Source of the DNA: Microbacter sp. GSS18
Lineage (GTDB): Bacteria > Actinomycetota > Actinomycetes > Actinomycetales > Microbacteriaceae
DNA: 64,000 bases
NCBI GenBank assembly: GCA_029319145.1
Contig: CP119753.1
Coordinates: 2,294,001-2,358,000, forward strand
Reading direction: 5' to 3'
The notes below the pieces were generated by a model. It had not been told where the DNA came from. It saw nothing but the letters and a program-made list of their open reading frames with translations, and did not search any database. The stretch's first letter is position 1. Each line of letters begins with the position of its first letter. Made by a program: the position numbers and the translations under genes. Shown here piece after piece: positions 19,101-34,748 of this stretch.

Positions 19101-22075
19101 GCGTCGAGCACGCCGACGCGCACCGTGCCCTCGCCGGTCTGCCCGAAGGCATCGACGACGCGGTAGCGGAAGGCGATCTGGCCGCGGTCGCCGGGGACGC
19201 TCGTGTAGACGATCGATGCGCCGTCCGCCCCGATGGCGGCCGCCCCGCGCTCGGGCTGGGCGGTGATGCCGTCGAGGGCCACGACGTCGCCGTCGGGGTC
19301 CATGCCGAATCCGTCGAACTCGATCAGCGTCGACTGACCGCTGAGCACGCGTCCCTCGAGCGTGTCGGGCAGCGGCGCGCGGTTCGCCTCGGCGTCGAGC
19401 ACGCTGATGCGGACGACGGCGGTGTCGGCCAGCGACGGCGATCCGGCGGTGTACACGGCGTACTCCACCGTGTACTCCCCCGGCTCCTCGGGAGCGAGGT
19501 ACCGCAGCATGTCGCCGGACGCGAAGGCGAGCGCCTCGGGCGCCGACGACACCACCGAGGCCGGATTGAGGATCGGCCGGCCGCCGGCCGGCGCGATGTC
19601 GTTGTCGAGCACGGGCACGTCGATCTGCGCCCCCGCGCGCACCAGGACGGTGTCGTCGACGGCGATCGGCGCCAGTTCGGGCGCCGGCGGCAGCAGGTAC
19701 ACGGTCGCCTCGCCCTCGACGCGCGAGCCCGCGTCGTCCGTGCCGTCGCTGACGACGTACCGCACCGTCCCGAGGCGCCCGGCCGAGCCGTCGGCGGTGG
19801 TCCCCGACACCCGCAGGTGGTTCTGGGCGACGGCGTCGACCGTCAGCGAGGCGCCGGGCTCGGGCTCGGTGAGCACGTCGCTGAGCAGCAGCACGCGTCG
19901 CGTCGGATTGCTCACGGCCGCGAAGACGTCGAGGGTCGCATCCTGCTGGGGGCGCACGAAGGCGACGACGGGCGAGGTCGCCAGCTGCGCGGGCGCGTCG
20001 GCGGCCAGCACCGTGATCCGCGCCGTGCCGGAGGCGTTGGACCGTCCGTCGGTCACGGTGAATCCGACGCGGAACGTCCCGGTGGCGCGAGGCGCGAAGT
20101 CGAACCTCGTCGACCCCGCGACCGCGGTGGCCGTCGCCGCGGCGTCGTCGAGCACCCGCACCGACTCCAGCGTCATGTCACCCACCGTCCCGGTCACGTG
20201 CGGCGCGACGTCGACCGAGATGCCTGCGTCGATCGAGTCGATCACCGCGAACGACTGCGCCACCAGGACCGGCGCCGACGAGGCGCGCACGATGAGCTGG
20301 CGCGTCGAGGTCGCACCGCGGGTGTCGGACACCGTCACAGCGAGCGTGATGAGCTGCTCGGCCGCGGAGCCGTCGTCGTCGTGCTGGTACACGACGTCGC
20401 CGGCGGGCGTGGCCGCGACGCTGCCGATCCCCGACTGGTTCTCGACCGACAGCAGCAGCAGCGGGTCGCCCTCGGGGTCGACCCAGCCGGGCAGCACGGG
20501 GACCGTGACGGTCCCGCCGCGCGCGACCTCGGGCTCGGGCCAGTCCAGCAGGCACCCGTCGACGCCGCACCACTCGGGGCCGGCGTTCTCGGACTCCGCG
20601 ACCGTCGTCAGCGTCACCGTGGTCGCGGCAGAACGCAGGCCGCGGTCGGCGGTGCCGTCGGTGACGGAGTACTGCAGCGTCGCCTCGCCCGCGGCGGTCG
20701 CGGCGACGCGGACGGCCAGTCGCTGACCGTCGTCGGTGATCGACACCTCGCCGAAGCCGGGGTCCAGACCCGTGACCGATTCGGGATCGATCGAGAGCAC
20801 GTCCTCGTTCGGGTCGTGGTCGTTCATGAGCACCGGCAGGGTCACCAGCGCACCCGCGCGGACCCCGAACGCGTCGGGCTCGGCGACCGGCGGCTTCGGG
20901 TCCAGCACGACGCTGAGCTGCTCGTCGCTGGGGACGGCGGCCGGATCGGTGCGCTCGTCGAGCGCCCAGTCCTGGCTCGACGCGACGAGCGCACCGTCGG
21001 GGACGGTCCACACCCACCCGGTGCGGGTCTCGTTGAGGATCACCGCCGAATCGCTCGCGACGAACACCGGGCGACGCTGATCGGGGAGCTCGCCGCCGCC
21101 GTAGTCCAGCGGTGCGGATCCCGACGTCGATCGCCACAGCGTGCCGCCGTCGGCTCCCGCGGCGAGCCACGCCGCGTAAGTCTCGCCGTCGTGGACGATC
21201 GGCTGTGCGGGAGCGCCCAGCACCGAGCTGCCGTCGCCGACGCTGCGCTCGACGGCGGACCCGTCCGCCGCCACGCGCACGAGGCCCGTCTCGTCGGCGA
21301 GGTACACCCCGGTGGCGCCCGGATCGGGCCGGCCGACGACGATCCCACCCGTCGTGGGGGCCGAGAGCGGCTCATCGGCATCCGCGAGCCACACGTCGCC
21401 GTCGTCGGTGTCCACCACGGCCCACGTCGCCCCCGCCGCCGTGACCGCCGGCGACGTCAGCCCCGACACGTCCAGCGGGTCGCGCACGAGCGGGCGACCC
21501 GTGACGATGTCGTAGCGCAGCACCGAGCCGTCGGCCCTCGAGTACGCCACCAGCACGCCGTCCGCACCCACCGCGATCGCATCCGCGGTGTACCGGGGTC
21601 CGTCGTCGTCCGGCTCCGAGAACGGGTCGACCTGCGTGGTCTCCCCCGACGACAGCCGGCCCGTGAACACGGCGCCCGCATCGGTCCGGTACGCCGCGAA
21701 ATCGCCCGCCGTGGCGACGTCGGTCGTGCCGCGCGGCGTCGAGACGGCCTCCTGCAGGGCCTGCGCGTCGAGGTCGATCGGCAGCGCGCCGTCGATCCGG
21801 GCGAGCTTGCTGTAGCTGTCGGTGTACAGATACGCCGAACCCGAGCCCTGCACCACCTGCGACGGGTTGCTGACGCTGCGCACCGTGTCGAGCTCGCCGA
21901 TCGCGGTGTTCACCCGGGCGTAGCGGCGACCCTCCCCCGTCTGCAGCGCCCACACCGCCGTGTCGACGTCGGGCGTCTCGCGCGCGTCGAGGCCCGGCCA
22001 CGCGATCCCCACGCCGATCAGCACCGCGCCGGCGGACACCGCCGCCACGAACCCGATCACGGAGCGGCGGCGCAT
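16115..22075 (-). CDS. Giant membrane-anchored Ig-like/FN3 repeat protein
   Basis: A 1986-residue surface protein. An N-terminal signal or anchor (RRRSVIGFVAAVSAGAVLIG) is followed by a region of about 350 residues with repeated strand patterns that suggests a beta-propeller (AYLYTDSYSKLARIDG, GLVRVAADGSAV). A series of Ig-like/cadherin-like modules comes next, marked by VLMNDHDPNED, WVDPEGDPLL, VLDNDIAP, MDPDGDVVALDG and LANDVDPTMGELT; these Asp-rich DPxxD turns may bind calcium. FN3-like modules (about 1580-1800) and a C-terminal beta region follow. There is no sortase motif and no second membrane segment. The ATG overlaps the kinase stop (ATGA); a GTG one codon earlier is the alternative. 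Cell-surface adhesion or wall sensing is inferred; the ligand is unknown. Confidence 0.85.
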   Translation of the reverse strand: MRRRSVIGFVAAVSAGAVLIGVGIAWPGLDARETPDVDTAVWALQTGEGRRYARVNTAIGELDTVRSVSNPSQVVQGSGSAYLYTDSYSKLARIDGALPIDLDAQALQEAVSTPRGTTDVATAGDFAAYRTDAGAVFTGRLSSGETTQVDPFSEPDDDGPRYTADAIAVGADGVLVAYSRADGSVLRYDIVTGRPLVRDPLDVSGLTSPAVTAAGATWAVVDTDDGDVWLADADEPLSAPTTGGIVVGRPDPGATGVYLADETGLVRVAADGSAVERSVGDGSSVLGAPAQPIVHDGETYAAWLAAGADGGTLWRSTSGSAPLDYGGGELPDQRRPVFVASDSAVILNETRTGWVWTVPDGALVASSQDWALDERTDPAAVPSDEQLSVVLDPKPPVAEPDAFGVRAGALVTLPVLMNDHDPNEDVLSIDPESVTGLDPGFGEVSITDDGQRLAVRVAATAAGEATLQYSVTDGTADRGLRSAATTVTLTTVAESENAGPEWCGVDGCLLDWPEPEVARGGTVTVPVLPGWVDPEGDPLLLLSVENQSGIGSVAATPAGDVVYQHDDDGSAAEQLITLAVTVSDTRGATSTRQLIVRASSAPVLVAQSFAVIDSIDAGISVDVAPHVTGTVGDMTLESVRVLDDAAATATAVAGSTRFDFAPRATGTFRVGFTVTDGRSNASGTARITVLAADAPAQLATSPVVAFVRPQQDATLDVFAAVSNPTRRVLLLSDVLTEPEPGASLTVDAVAQNHLRVSGTTADGSAGRLGTVRYVVSDGTDDAGSRVEGEATVYLLPPAPELAPIAVDDTVLVRAGAQIDVPVLDNDIAPAGGRPILNPASVVSSAPEALAFASGDMLRYLAPEEPGEYTVEYAVYTAGSPSLADTAVVRISVLDAEANRAPLPDTLEGRVLSGQSTLIEFDGFGMDPDGDVVALDGITAQPERGAAAIGADGASIVYTSVPGDRGQIAFRYRVVDAFGQTGEGTVRVGVLDAESNPSPVTYTDYVQVQAGADSRIRISPLANDVDPTMGELTLTQVRPDVAPALDDGTPNPEFTRTASLIRSTRDDTVVISAGTVPGVMSFLYDVESSSGNTGRGLIVVKVVRDSVPDYPMVADTVLTAETREDFPGGVDVLVDRVSWSSGDVSELTVSLWGAPEGVWVDGPRIGGELPESSRIIPFAVTGTGASGEVTTYAFVRVPGDDDLALALRTGFAAPEVDELGSAVFDMADLVAMPRGATLEVGADIVASGARPEAACSRAGATTVRYDAGSGAPWADACRVPVRTDGQDEWTYLSVPVTVFALDPQPELRAGSLTVGPGEVHTFDLTDLTTWQLRADWEGIRYAVDYSGTAFEVSLEGSIVTVVGGDRSLPGAEEAAIVSVRSHSAVAPVRLILRVGAAPSTLPRGGTVAEQCTQASGSSCTITVVGASGEVNPLPRTPLEVIDVRATGACVGVSFQVASSTAVTATWDEDAPGATCTASFSLRDAQQRRTNAERDGTIALDLLGYPKAPASVSQTAYGDGRLTLRVDPGDARQAYPALTGFSILRSGEVVARCDADGSCPDIAAPNGEAREYEAVAVNPVGVSRASVSTVAWAYEPPPAPESVDARPVVTAGDGRLVALTITGIDGRETGAVEVTSETGETLTLSVPRGQTRLEVPSYRIGTNERTAVTITPVSRFDLPPGLEGTQAGTAVTIQTNGVGAPLDPQLTLASASNGDGTSTVTARASAASGGDGSTLRYGIVPDGAACTTTADGSTATFSGLADGEEYRYTMCAESWIGDVSYGRVTTTATVRAQQTGRAPSGWTFVVDAAPDVAAGRAEWIIRDQPTSDERVPNNNTVEFSGAPPTSVFGRDPGILVRYVHRVWDRATPWATVVPAAGSAPYQVQASWTVSACVGGGALELQGSSSAAPSGAGASIAFSNAALVYRDADGAVLAHTAGTWDVPVGAVSVDGIGVTANWDAQGWGLAPASATFSASCTPNLPPDDSGTAP

Positions 22076-23211
22076 CACAGGCCCCCCGTGATCATGAGCG
22101 TCGCCACCACCGCCGCCGCGGCGGCGGCCACCGCGGCCGCGGCGCCGATCAGCCACGGGAGCACGCGCCGCGGCGCACCCCCGGGCGCCTCGAGGGGCTC
22201 GTCCTCGTCACGCGCGATCCGCGTGAACCCGTCGGCCCCGTCGGTCTTGCGCGTCGTCGTGCGCTCCAGGCGGCTGCGGGCGGGCCCCCGCAGCCCGCTG
22301 TCGTCGAAGTCGACCCCCCGCGAGACCGGCTCCCAACCGGACTCGGGGACGTCGACGGGAGTGCGACTCAGGCCGAGCTCGGCCTGGACCTCGCGCAGCT
22401 CCTCGGCGAAGGCGAGTGCAGAGGGCTGACGCTTGGCCGGGTCTCGGCTCATCGCCGTCGCCAGCACCCGCTGCAGCGACGCGGGCACATCGGCGCGCGG
22501 GATGTCGGTGTAGCTCGCGCGGGCGATGCGCCGTCGCAGCAGCTCGCGGGAGTTCTGGCCGCGCTCGCGGCGCTCGAAGGGGCTGTGCCCGGCCAGCAGC
22601 GAATACACCGTCGCGCCGAGACCCCACACCTCGCTGGCGACGGTGCCGGTCGTCTCCTCCGCGACGACCTCGGGTGCGCTCCACGGCACCGACATCGCCA
22701 GCACGTGGTCGCTGCCGGCGCGCAGCAGGGACGACGAGATGCCGAAGTCGGCCAGCACCGGCGACCCGAACGTCGTGACGAGGATGTTGCTCGGCTTGAT
22801 GTCGCGGTGGATGAGACCGGCGCGGTGGGCCGACTCCAGCGCCCCCGCCATGCGCACGCCGATCGCCAGGACCTCCTCGACCGGCATCCGCTCGAGCCGG
22901 TACCGCTGGGCCAGCGCGCCCGGGCAGTACTCCATCACGATGTACGGCCGGCCGTCGGCCGAGATGCCCGCCTGGTAGACCGTCACGATCGCGGGGTGCG
23001 CCGACAGGTGGGCGAGGACGTCCGCCTCGACGTTGAACATGCGGCGCAGGTCCGGATCGCGGATGTCGGCGGGGAGGACCTTCACGGCGACGTCCCGCCG
23101 CGGCATGTCCTGCTCATAGAGGAACACGTCCGCGAAGCCGCCGGATCCGAGGGGCCGGATGTACGCCAGGCCCGGGAGGATCGGCGGCGTGGAGGGCAGT
23201 CGTTGCGGCAC
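22075..23211 (-). CDS. Transmembrane Ser/Thr protein kinase
   Basis: A Hanks-type kinase (378 aa from the chosen start). The kinase domain shows LGSGGFADVFLY (glycine loop), VAVKVL (ATP lysine, residue 44), HRDIKPSNIL (catalytic Asp137), ADFG (Asp155) and SAPE. A juxtamembrane segment of about 90 residues holds Thr-rich motifs (RLERTTTRKTD), and one C-terminal membrane helix (VLPWLIGAAAAVAAAAAAVV) ends the protein with only a few residues outside. It has no PASTA or other extracellular sensor, so sensing may come from the giant Ig-like protein encoded next, whose start overlaps its stop. I prefer the GTG at 23211, preceded by GAGAGGAGG, over the GTG at 23229, which lacks a ribosome-binding site. 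A weak TAGCAT -10 lies near 23284-23289. Confidence 0.93.
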   Translation of the reverse strand: MPQRLPSTPPILPGLAYIRPLGSGGFADVFLYEQDMPRRDVAVKVLPADIRDPDLRRMFNVEADVLAHLSAHPAIVTVYQAGISADGRPYIVMEYCPGALAQRYRLERMPVEEVLAIGVRMAGALESAHRAGLIHRDIKPSNILVTTFGSPVLADFGISSSLLRAGSDHVLAMSVPWSAPEVVAEETTGTVASEVWGLGATVYSLLAGHSPFERRERGQNSRELLRRRIARASYTDIPRADVPASLQRVLATAMSRDPAKRQPSALAFAEELREVQAELGLSRTPVDVPESGWEPVSRGVDFDDSGLRGPARSRLERTTTRKTDGADGFTRIARDEDEPLEAPGGAPRRVLPWLIGAAAAVAAAAAAVVATLMITGGL

Positions 23212-23334
23212 CCGCCCTCCTCTCGACACCGCACCGGCGAGAGCCGACGGAGCGGGCGGCTCAGAACACCCGCGAGCCCGCCCATGCTAACAAAGCGACG
23301 CCGAGAGCCAGGCCGCCGCGCGCGCTGCCCCGGC

Positions 23335-24000
23335 TCAGCCCGCGAGCGGATCGTTGGGGTCGAACGGGGCGTCCAGCGACTGCGTCAGCTCGGCCAGCAT
23401 CTGCTCGATCTGCGGTTCGACGTACGTCGTGATCGCCGATTGGATGCGCAGTCGATGGTGCAGCAGGATCGAGCAGATCTCACGGCCGACCATGTTCGCG
23501 TAGTCGTCGGCCAGCCCCACCTCCTGCCGCAGCGCGGCCTTGGCCTCGTCGCTCAGGGGCGGGAGCGCCGGCACGTCGGCGTCGGCCTCCTGCGCCAGGC
23601 CCGCGATCGTGAACAGGAACGGGGCGCCGGGCACCGGATCGGGATCCAGCGGCAGCCCCTCGAACTCGGGCTCGAGGCCCTCGCCGGGGCGATAGCTGCG
23701 CGCGCGGTTGCGCAGGGCCTGCTGGTCGAGCTCGGCCTGCAGCGTCGGCAGGTTGAGGGCGGTGTAGTCGGCGACCGCGTGATCCACGATCGTCTTGACG
23801 CGGGTCGAGAGCCCGTGCTGGACGCCGTGGGGGACATCCGCTCCGAGACCGGCCGCCGACAGCACCGGCGAGCCGAAGCAGCGACGGCACACGGCGATGC
23901 GCCCGCGGTGCGTGGCCGGCTCCCAGCGGGGAAGCCAGCGCAGCCAGGCGTCGACCGCCTGGCTCACCTGCGTCTCGAGGGAGCGCTCCACACGGACCAC
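23335..24000 (-). CDS. Conserved actinobacterial protein of unknown function
   Basis: About 221 residues from the first of three in-frame GTG codons (24000, 23997 and 23991); the last gives VERSLETQVSQAVDAWLRWLP. I do not recognise a characterised family. It is soluble, begins with an amphipathic helix, and has a CRRCFGSPVLSA pair of cysteines near residue 45 that could bind metal. Its long helical second half includes DDYANMVGREICSILLHHRL and ends in an acidic EQMLAELTQSLDAPFDP tail. No membrane segment is seen. Its start is 47 bases after the end of the membrane protein gene 24047-24538 on the same strand, so it may be the last gene of that three-gene unit. The long open frame above 24000 is non-homologous and overlaps that gene. 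Confidence 0.7.
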   Translation of the reverse strand: MVRVERSLETQVSQAVDAWLRWLPRWEPATHRGRIAVCRRCFGSPVLSAAGLGADVPHGVQHGLSTRVKTIVDHAVADYTALNLPTLQAELDQQALRNRARSYRPGEGLEPEFEGLPLDPDPVPGAPFLFTIAGLAQEADADVPALPPLSDEAKAALRQEVGLADDYANMVGREICSILLHHRLRIQSAITTYVEPQIEQMLAELTQSLDAPFDPNDPLAG

Positions 24001-24046
24001 GGTACCGCCGAAGGGCCGGTCATGCAGGGATTCGACGCCTCGCGGG

Positions 24047-24538
24047 TCAGCCGTCCTCCTCGTCGTCCTCCCACGGCCAGCGGGGTCGCTCGGCGCGGGT
24101 GCGCGCCAGCGCGACGCCGCCCCAGCCGCACACGAGGCCGACACCGGCGACGACGAGACCGAACCACGACACCGCCACGCCGCCGGCGGCGCCGAAGGCG
24201 GCACCCGGTCCGGCGCCTGCCAGCAGCGCTCCCAGCCACACGCCCGCGACGTAGCCGGCATAGGCTGCGGCCGCGCACCACAGCGACGTGCGGTACGTTC
24301 GCGCGGGCCCGCGGACCCCGAGCCACAGCACGAGCGCGAACGCCGCGGTCCCGGTCGCCGTGGCGGCCACGCCCGGCACCGGCCCGAGCCCGGGCTCGGC
24401 GATCACGTCGGCATCGAGCGCGAGGCTCGTCAGCCCGAGCCCCGCGATCAGGAGGGCGACGAAGGCGACCGACGCGAACGCGAGGGCCTGGACCGGCGGC
24501 ACGGATCCGCCGGCACCGCCGCCGGATCCGTCCGTCAT
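24047..24538 (-). CDS. Four-helix membrane protein of unknown function
   Basis: A 163-residue integral membrane protein with about four hydrophobic segments: ALAFASVAFVALLIAGLGL, GVAATATGTAAFALVLWLG, LWCAAAAYAGYVAGVWLGAL and VSWFGLVVAGVGLVCGWGG. The cytoplasmic tail is acidic and Trp-rich (RPRWPWEDDEED). The ATG start overlaps the stop of the upstream membrane-protein gene (ATGA), so the two are coupled and may form a complex. No known family is recognised and no catalytic residues stand out. Confidence 0.72.
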   Translation of the reverse strand: MTDGSGGGAGGSVPPVQALAFASVAFVALLIAGLGLTSLALDADVIAEPGLGPVPGVAATATGTAAFALVLWLGVRGPARTYRTSLWCAAAAYAGYVAGVWLGALLAGAGPGAAFGAAGGVAVSWFGLVVAGVGLVCGWGGVALARTRAERPRWPWEDDEEDG

Positions 24539-25593
24539 CACTGCCTGACCAGCTGCGGGCCCGCCTCGAGCGTGCGCTCGTACTCCCGCTGCGCCTCGAC
24601 GTTGAGCTCGGTCACGCGCTTGCCGCGGGCGGCGGCCCACGCACCGAACCAGATCGTCAGCTCGCGACCGATCACCAGCGCGAAGATCGCCGACGGCGCG
24701 AACAGCTCGCCCTGCATCAGCGCCGCGCCCTCGGAGGCCGTGAGCATCCAGAACGGCGCCTGGAACAGCACGCCCAGCAGGTGACCGCCATACGCGGCGG
24801 CGCCGACGAGCAGACCGAAGATGACCCACGCACCCCAGCGTCCGCGGTTGATGATGGCGCCGAGCAGCCAGAAGGCGAGGTAGAACACCACGATGGGAGT
24901 CCACAGGATCCACGTGCCGAGGAGGTCCAGGACCGCCTGCCCCGCGTTGGCCGCTTCGACCTCGCCCGTGACGAGCCGCAGGCCGAGCCATGCGCCGAGG
25001 TAGAGCACCGCGAACGAGAGAGCGGCCAGCAGTCCGATCGCACCGGCGGCGGCGCGGTTGCCCCGCGGCCGCGGCGCCTCGGGCGCCTGGACGAAGATCG
25101 CCTGCTGCCCCATCACCGGGGCGGCGTAGGCGGTGTCGGCGGGCTGTTCGCTCGGCGGCACGGCTTCCGTCTGCTCAACGGGCGCGGCGACCGGCGCGGG
25201 CTGCGCTTCGGCAACCGGTGCGCTCTCCGGGGCCGGCGCCGCAGGGGCCTCGGTCTGGGCTGGGGGCACCGCCCCGCCCCCGGACTCCGCATAGGCGGCG
25301 TCCCACTCCTCCGGCGTCGAAGCGGGCTCCGGAGCGGGCTCGGACGTGTCTGCGGCGACCGGCGCGGGCTCGGACGTCTCGGCGGCGGCCGGCGCGGGCT
25401 CGGGCGCGGATTCGGCGGCCTCCGGCGCAGGCTCGGAGGCCTCGGGCTCGGGTTCGGCGCTCTCGGCCGCGGGCTGGGATTCGCCGCGAGCCGCCTCGGC
25501 CTCGGCGAGTCCCTCGTTGGCCGTCCCGACGACGTCGTCCACCGGCGTGGGCTCCTCGACGGGCTCGCCGTACGTCGGCTTGGGGTCACTCAT
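24538..25593 (-). CDS. Membrane protein with long acidic Ala/Pro/Glu N-terminal region
   Basis: A 351-residue protein. Residues 1-180 are low-complexity, with repeated SEPAPEAA/TSEPAPVAADTSEPAPEP units, and are probably disordered. Residues about 185-320 carry four or five membrane segments (AAAGAIGLLAALSFAVLYLG, TWILWTPIVVFYLAFWLLGA, WVIFGLLVGAAAYGGHLLGV and others). The C-terminus is a short helical cytoplasmic tail (RVTELNVEAQREYERTLEAG). The family is unknown to me. It is the first gene of a probable three-gene minus-strand unit and is divergent from the lipoprotein gene at 25730 across a 136-bp spacer in which I see no clear promoter. Confidence 0.75.
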   Translation of the reverse strand: MSDPKPTYGEPVEEPTPVDDVVGTANEGLAEAEAARGESQPAAESAEPEPEASEPAPEAAESAPEPAPAAAETSEPAPVAADTSEPAPEPASTPEEWDAAYAESGGGAVPPAQTEAPAAPAPESAPVAEAQPAPVAAPVEQTEAVPPSEQPADTAYAAPVMGQQAIFVQAPEAPRPRGNRAAAGAIGLLAALSFAVLYLGAWLGLRLVTGEVEAANAGQAVLDLLGTWILWTPIVVFYLAFWLLGAIINRGRWGAWVIFGLLVGAAAYGGHLLGVLFQAPFWMLTASEGAALMQGELFAPSAIFALVIGRELTIWFGAWAAARGKRVTELNVEAQREYERTLEAGPQLVRQ

Positions 25594-25729
25594 CCGGTGC
25601 GCTCCTCACGCGGGGCCGTTCCCCGCACTCGCGAGGGTAGCGTCCAGCACCCCGCGCACCGCGCAGGCGTGCCGGGAATCGCGGGCGCGGCGCCGCGCCC
25701 GCCCGCGGGGCCGCGCCTAGCCTGGTCGC

Positions 25730-26323
25730 ATGCCCCTGCTCCCGATCCGCGCCGTGCTCGCCGCGTCGTCCGCGCTGCTCGCCGTCGCCGCGCTGTCGGC
25801 GTGCGCGCCGGCGGACGTCGTCGCGACGTCCCCGTCGCCGTCGGTCTCCACGCCCCCCACGCCGATCGCGACGACCCTCCCGGAAGCATCGGCCTCTCCC
25901 GCGGCGGCCGTGCGCATCCCGACGGACTGCCGCGTGATCCTCGACGACGCCGTCCTGGCGCAGCTGGAGGACATCCCGCTGAACGATCCCGCCTTCGGGG
26001 CCTCCGGCGCGCAGGCCGACGGCTCGCTGATCTGCGTGTGGGCGGACCCGGCCGCCGACACGACGTCGCTGACGACGACGATCACGCGGATGTACCGCGG
26101 CCCGGCGCTGGATCTGCTCAACGAGCTGGTCGCCGAGGAGGACTTCACCTGCTACACGCCGTCGGGCGGCACCCGGTGCGAGAAGACGTGGGAGAACGAG
26201 ACGTACCCGGTCACCGACGGCCGCACGCTGTTCTGGCGCGACGACGTGCTGATCGACACGCGGTACTCGAACCTCGCGCCGTCCGGGTACACCGACGCCA
26301 TCGTCGAGAGCGTCTTCGGCTGA
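25730..26323 (+). CDS. Lipoprotein of unknown function
   Basis: A 197-residue secreted lipoprotein. The signal peptide ends in the lipobox LSAC (Cys25), after which the mature protein would be lipidated and held on the outer face of the membrane. A Ser/Thr/Pro-rich spacer (about 30-60) precedes a compact domain with four cysteines (DCRVIL, LICVWAD, DFTCYTP, TRCEKTW) likely to form two disulfides. The end, SGYTDAIVESVFG, and the cysteine and Trp spacing resemble the product of the convergent gene at 26326-26937, whose stop is two bases away, so the two look like distant paralogues. No catalytic motif is seen. Confidence 0.78.
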   Translation: MPLLPIRAVLAASSALLAVAALSACAPADVVATSPSPSVSTPPTPIATTLPEASASPAAAVRIPTDCRVILDDAVLAQLEDIPLNDPAFGASGAQADGSLICVWADPAADTTSLTTTITRMYRGPALDLLNELVAEEDFTCYTPSGGTRCEKTWENETYPVTDGRTLFWRDDVLIDTRYSNLAPSGYTDAIVESVFG

Positions 26324-26325
26324 GA

Positions 26326-26937
26326 TCAGCCGAAGAGCCAGGCGTCGAGGCGATCGCCGTAGCCGCGCGGCAGCCACTCCGACTCGAGACTGACCAGCCA
26401 CAGCCGCCCCGCGAGCGTGTGCTCCTCGCGCACGCGCCCCTCCAGCCGCGCGCACTCCAGGACGCCGTCGGCGACCGCGCACGAGAACCCCTCGTCGCGC
26501 AGCGCCGCCGGCACGGTCTCGGCGGCATCCGCCGCCACCTCCGAGAGCGTCGTGACGATCGACCCGCCGGCATCGCGGGTCCACGTGCACGTGACGGCGA
26601 CGTCGGCCGACACGGCCTCGGCGAGCCCCGCGACCGCGGTCGGCGGCGCGGAGGCGTCCTGCGCCAGCGCGACGCCCGGTGTGTACCGAAGCTCCGCCCA
26701 CAGATCGCCGGGGTACACGTCGCGGCAGTCGGCTGCATCGAGGTCGAGCGTCGCGGCGGCCGGCTGCTCGTCGACCTGCTGCCCTCGCATGGTCGCCGAA
26801 CGCAGCGTGTCGCCCACCCACGCGAAGGCGACGGGGACCATCGGCAGGGCGAGCCACACCAGCGCCGCCACGACGGCGAACACGATCGCGGTCACGGGAA
26901 CCGCGATCCACAGGTTCCGACCCCCTGTCCGTGCCAT
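26326..26937 (-). CDS. Membrane-anchored protein, distant paralogue of the convergent lipoprotein
   Basis: A 203-residue protein with an N-terminal membrane anchor (LWIAVPVTAIVFAVVAALVW) and an outside domain with four cysteines (ADCRDVY, VTCTW, FSCAVAD, LECAR). I chose the ATG at 26937, preceded by GGAGGTGGGG, over an ATG 45 codons upstream in non-homologous sequence. Shared features with the convergent lipoprotein are a DCR start of domain, a T/ICxW-then-G/TxxxTT stretch, xFxCxxxxGxxxC, a WL/FW strand and the R/SGYxDxLxxxxFG end. Both stops are almost adjacent. Function is unknown; a receptor-like or inhibitor-like extracellular domain is possible. Confidence 0.76.
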   Translation of the reverse strand: MARTGGRNLWIAVPVTAIVFAVVAALVWLALPMVPVAFAWVGDTLRSATMRGQQVDEQPAAATLDLDAADCRDVYPGDLWAELRYTPGVALAQDASAPPTAVAGLAEAVSADVAVTCTWTRDAGGSIVTTLSEVAADAAETVPAALRDEGFSCAVADGVLECARLEGRVREEHTLAGRLWLVSLESEWLPRGYGDRLDAWLFG

Positions 26938-27045
26938 CCCCACCTCCGCTCTCCACGGTAGGCGGCGGGGCGCGGGGGCCGGGCGCGGCGCGCAGCGGTC
27001 CGGCGTGTCCGCACGCGCGCCGGAGCCCGACGCGGGCACGACGAA

Positions 27046-27070
27046 GGGCCCCGGCGTGATGCCGAGGCCC
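27046..27070 (-). terminator. Probable rpoC terminator
   Basis: A 10-bp inverted repeat (GGGCCCCGGC / GCCGAGGCCC) with a 5-base loop begins 58 bases after the rpoC stop. The one mismatch is a G-U pair in the minus-strand transcript, and TTCGTC follows the stem. The U tail is weak. Confidence 0.65.
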
Positions 27071-27128
27071 ATCGTGTCCGGGTCATCGCGGCGCGGGCTC
27101 AGCCCGCTCCGCGCTCACCGGGGACGGT

Positions 27129-31001
<3,873 letters not shown>

Positions 31002-31050
31002 TAGTTCTCCTGTGTCGAAAATTCAGTTGGAGTCGGTTGCCGGTCGCGGA

Positions 31051-34545
<3,495 letters not shown>

Positions 34546-34710
34546 GGGGATAACCTCCATGGGCCCGGATCGGGGGCTCGTTTCCTTGTCGTGGTGGAGT
34601 GCTCGAACGTCTCCGAAGCCGCACGTCACGCACCGCGATCAACGCGGGGACATGCGGACACAGCCGACCACCATATGAGGGCAGGGAGAATCCATCGAGC
34701 GCAACTACCA

Positions 34711-34739
34711 ACTATAGTTCGCGCGACGCGCCATGTCCA
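34711..34739 (-). promoter_or_regulatory. Strong sigma-70-type promoter of rpoBC
   Basis: On the minus strand TGGACA (34739-34734), a 17-base spacer and TATAGT (34716-34711) closely match the housekeeping consensus. The start would be near 34704, giving a leader of about 160 bases before the TTG start of rpoB. It is back to back with a + strand promoter whose -35 box begins 9 bases away. Confidence 0.8.
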
Positions 34740-34748
34740 GCCCGATTC

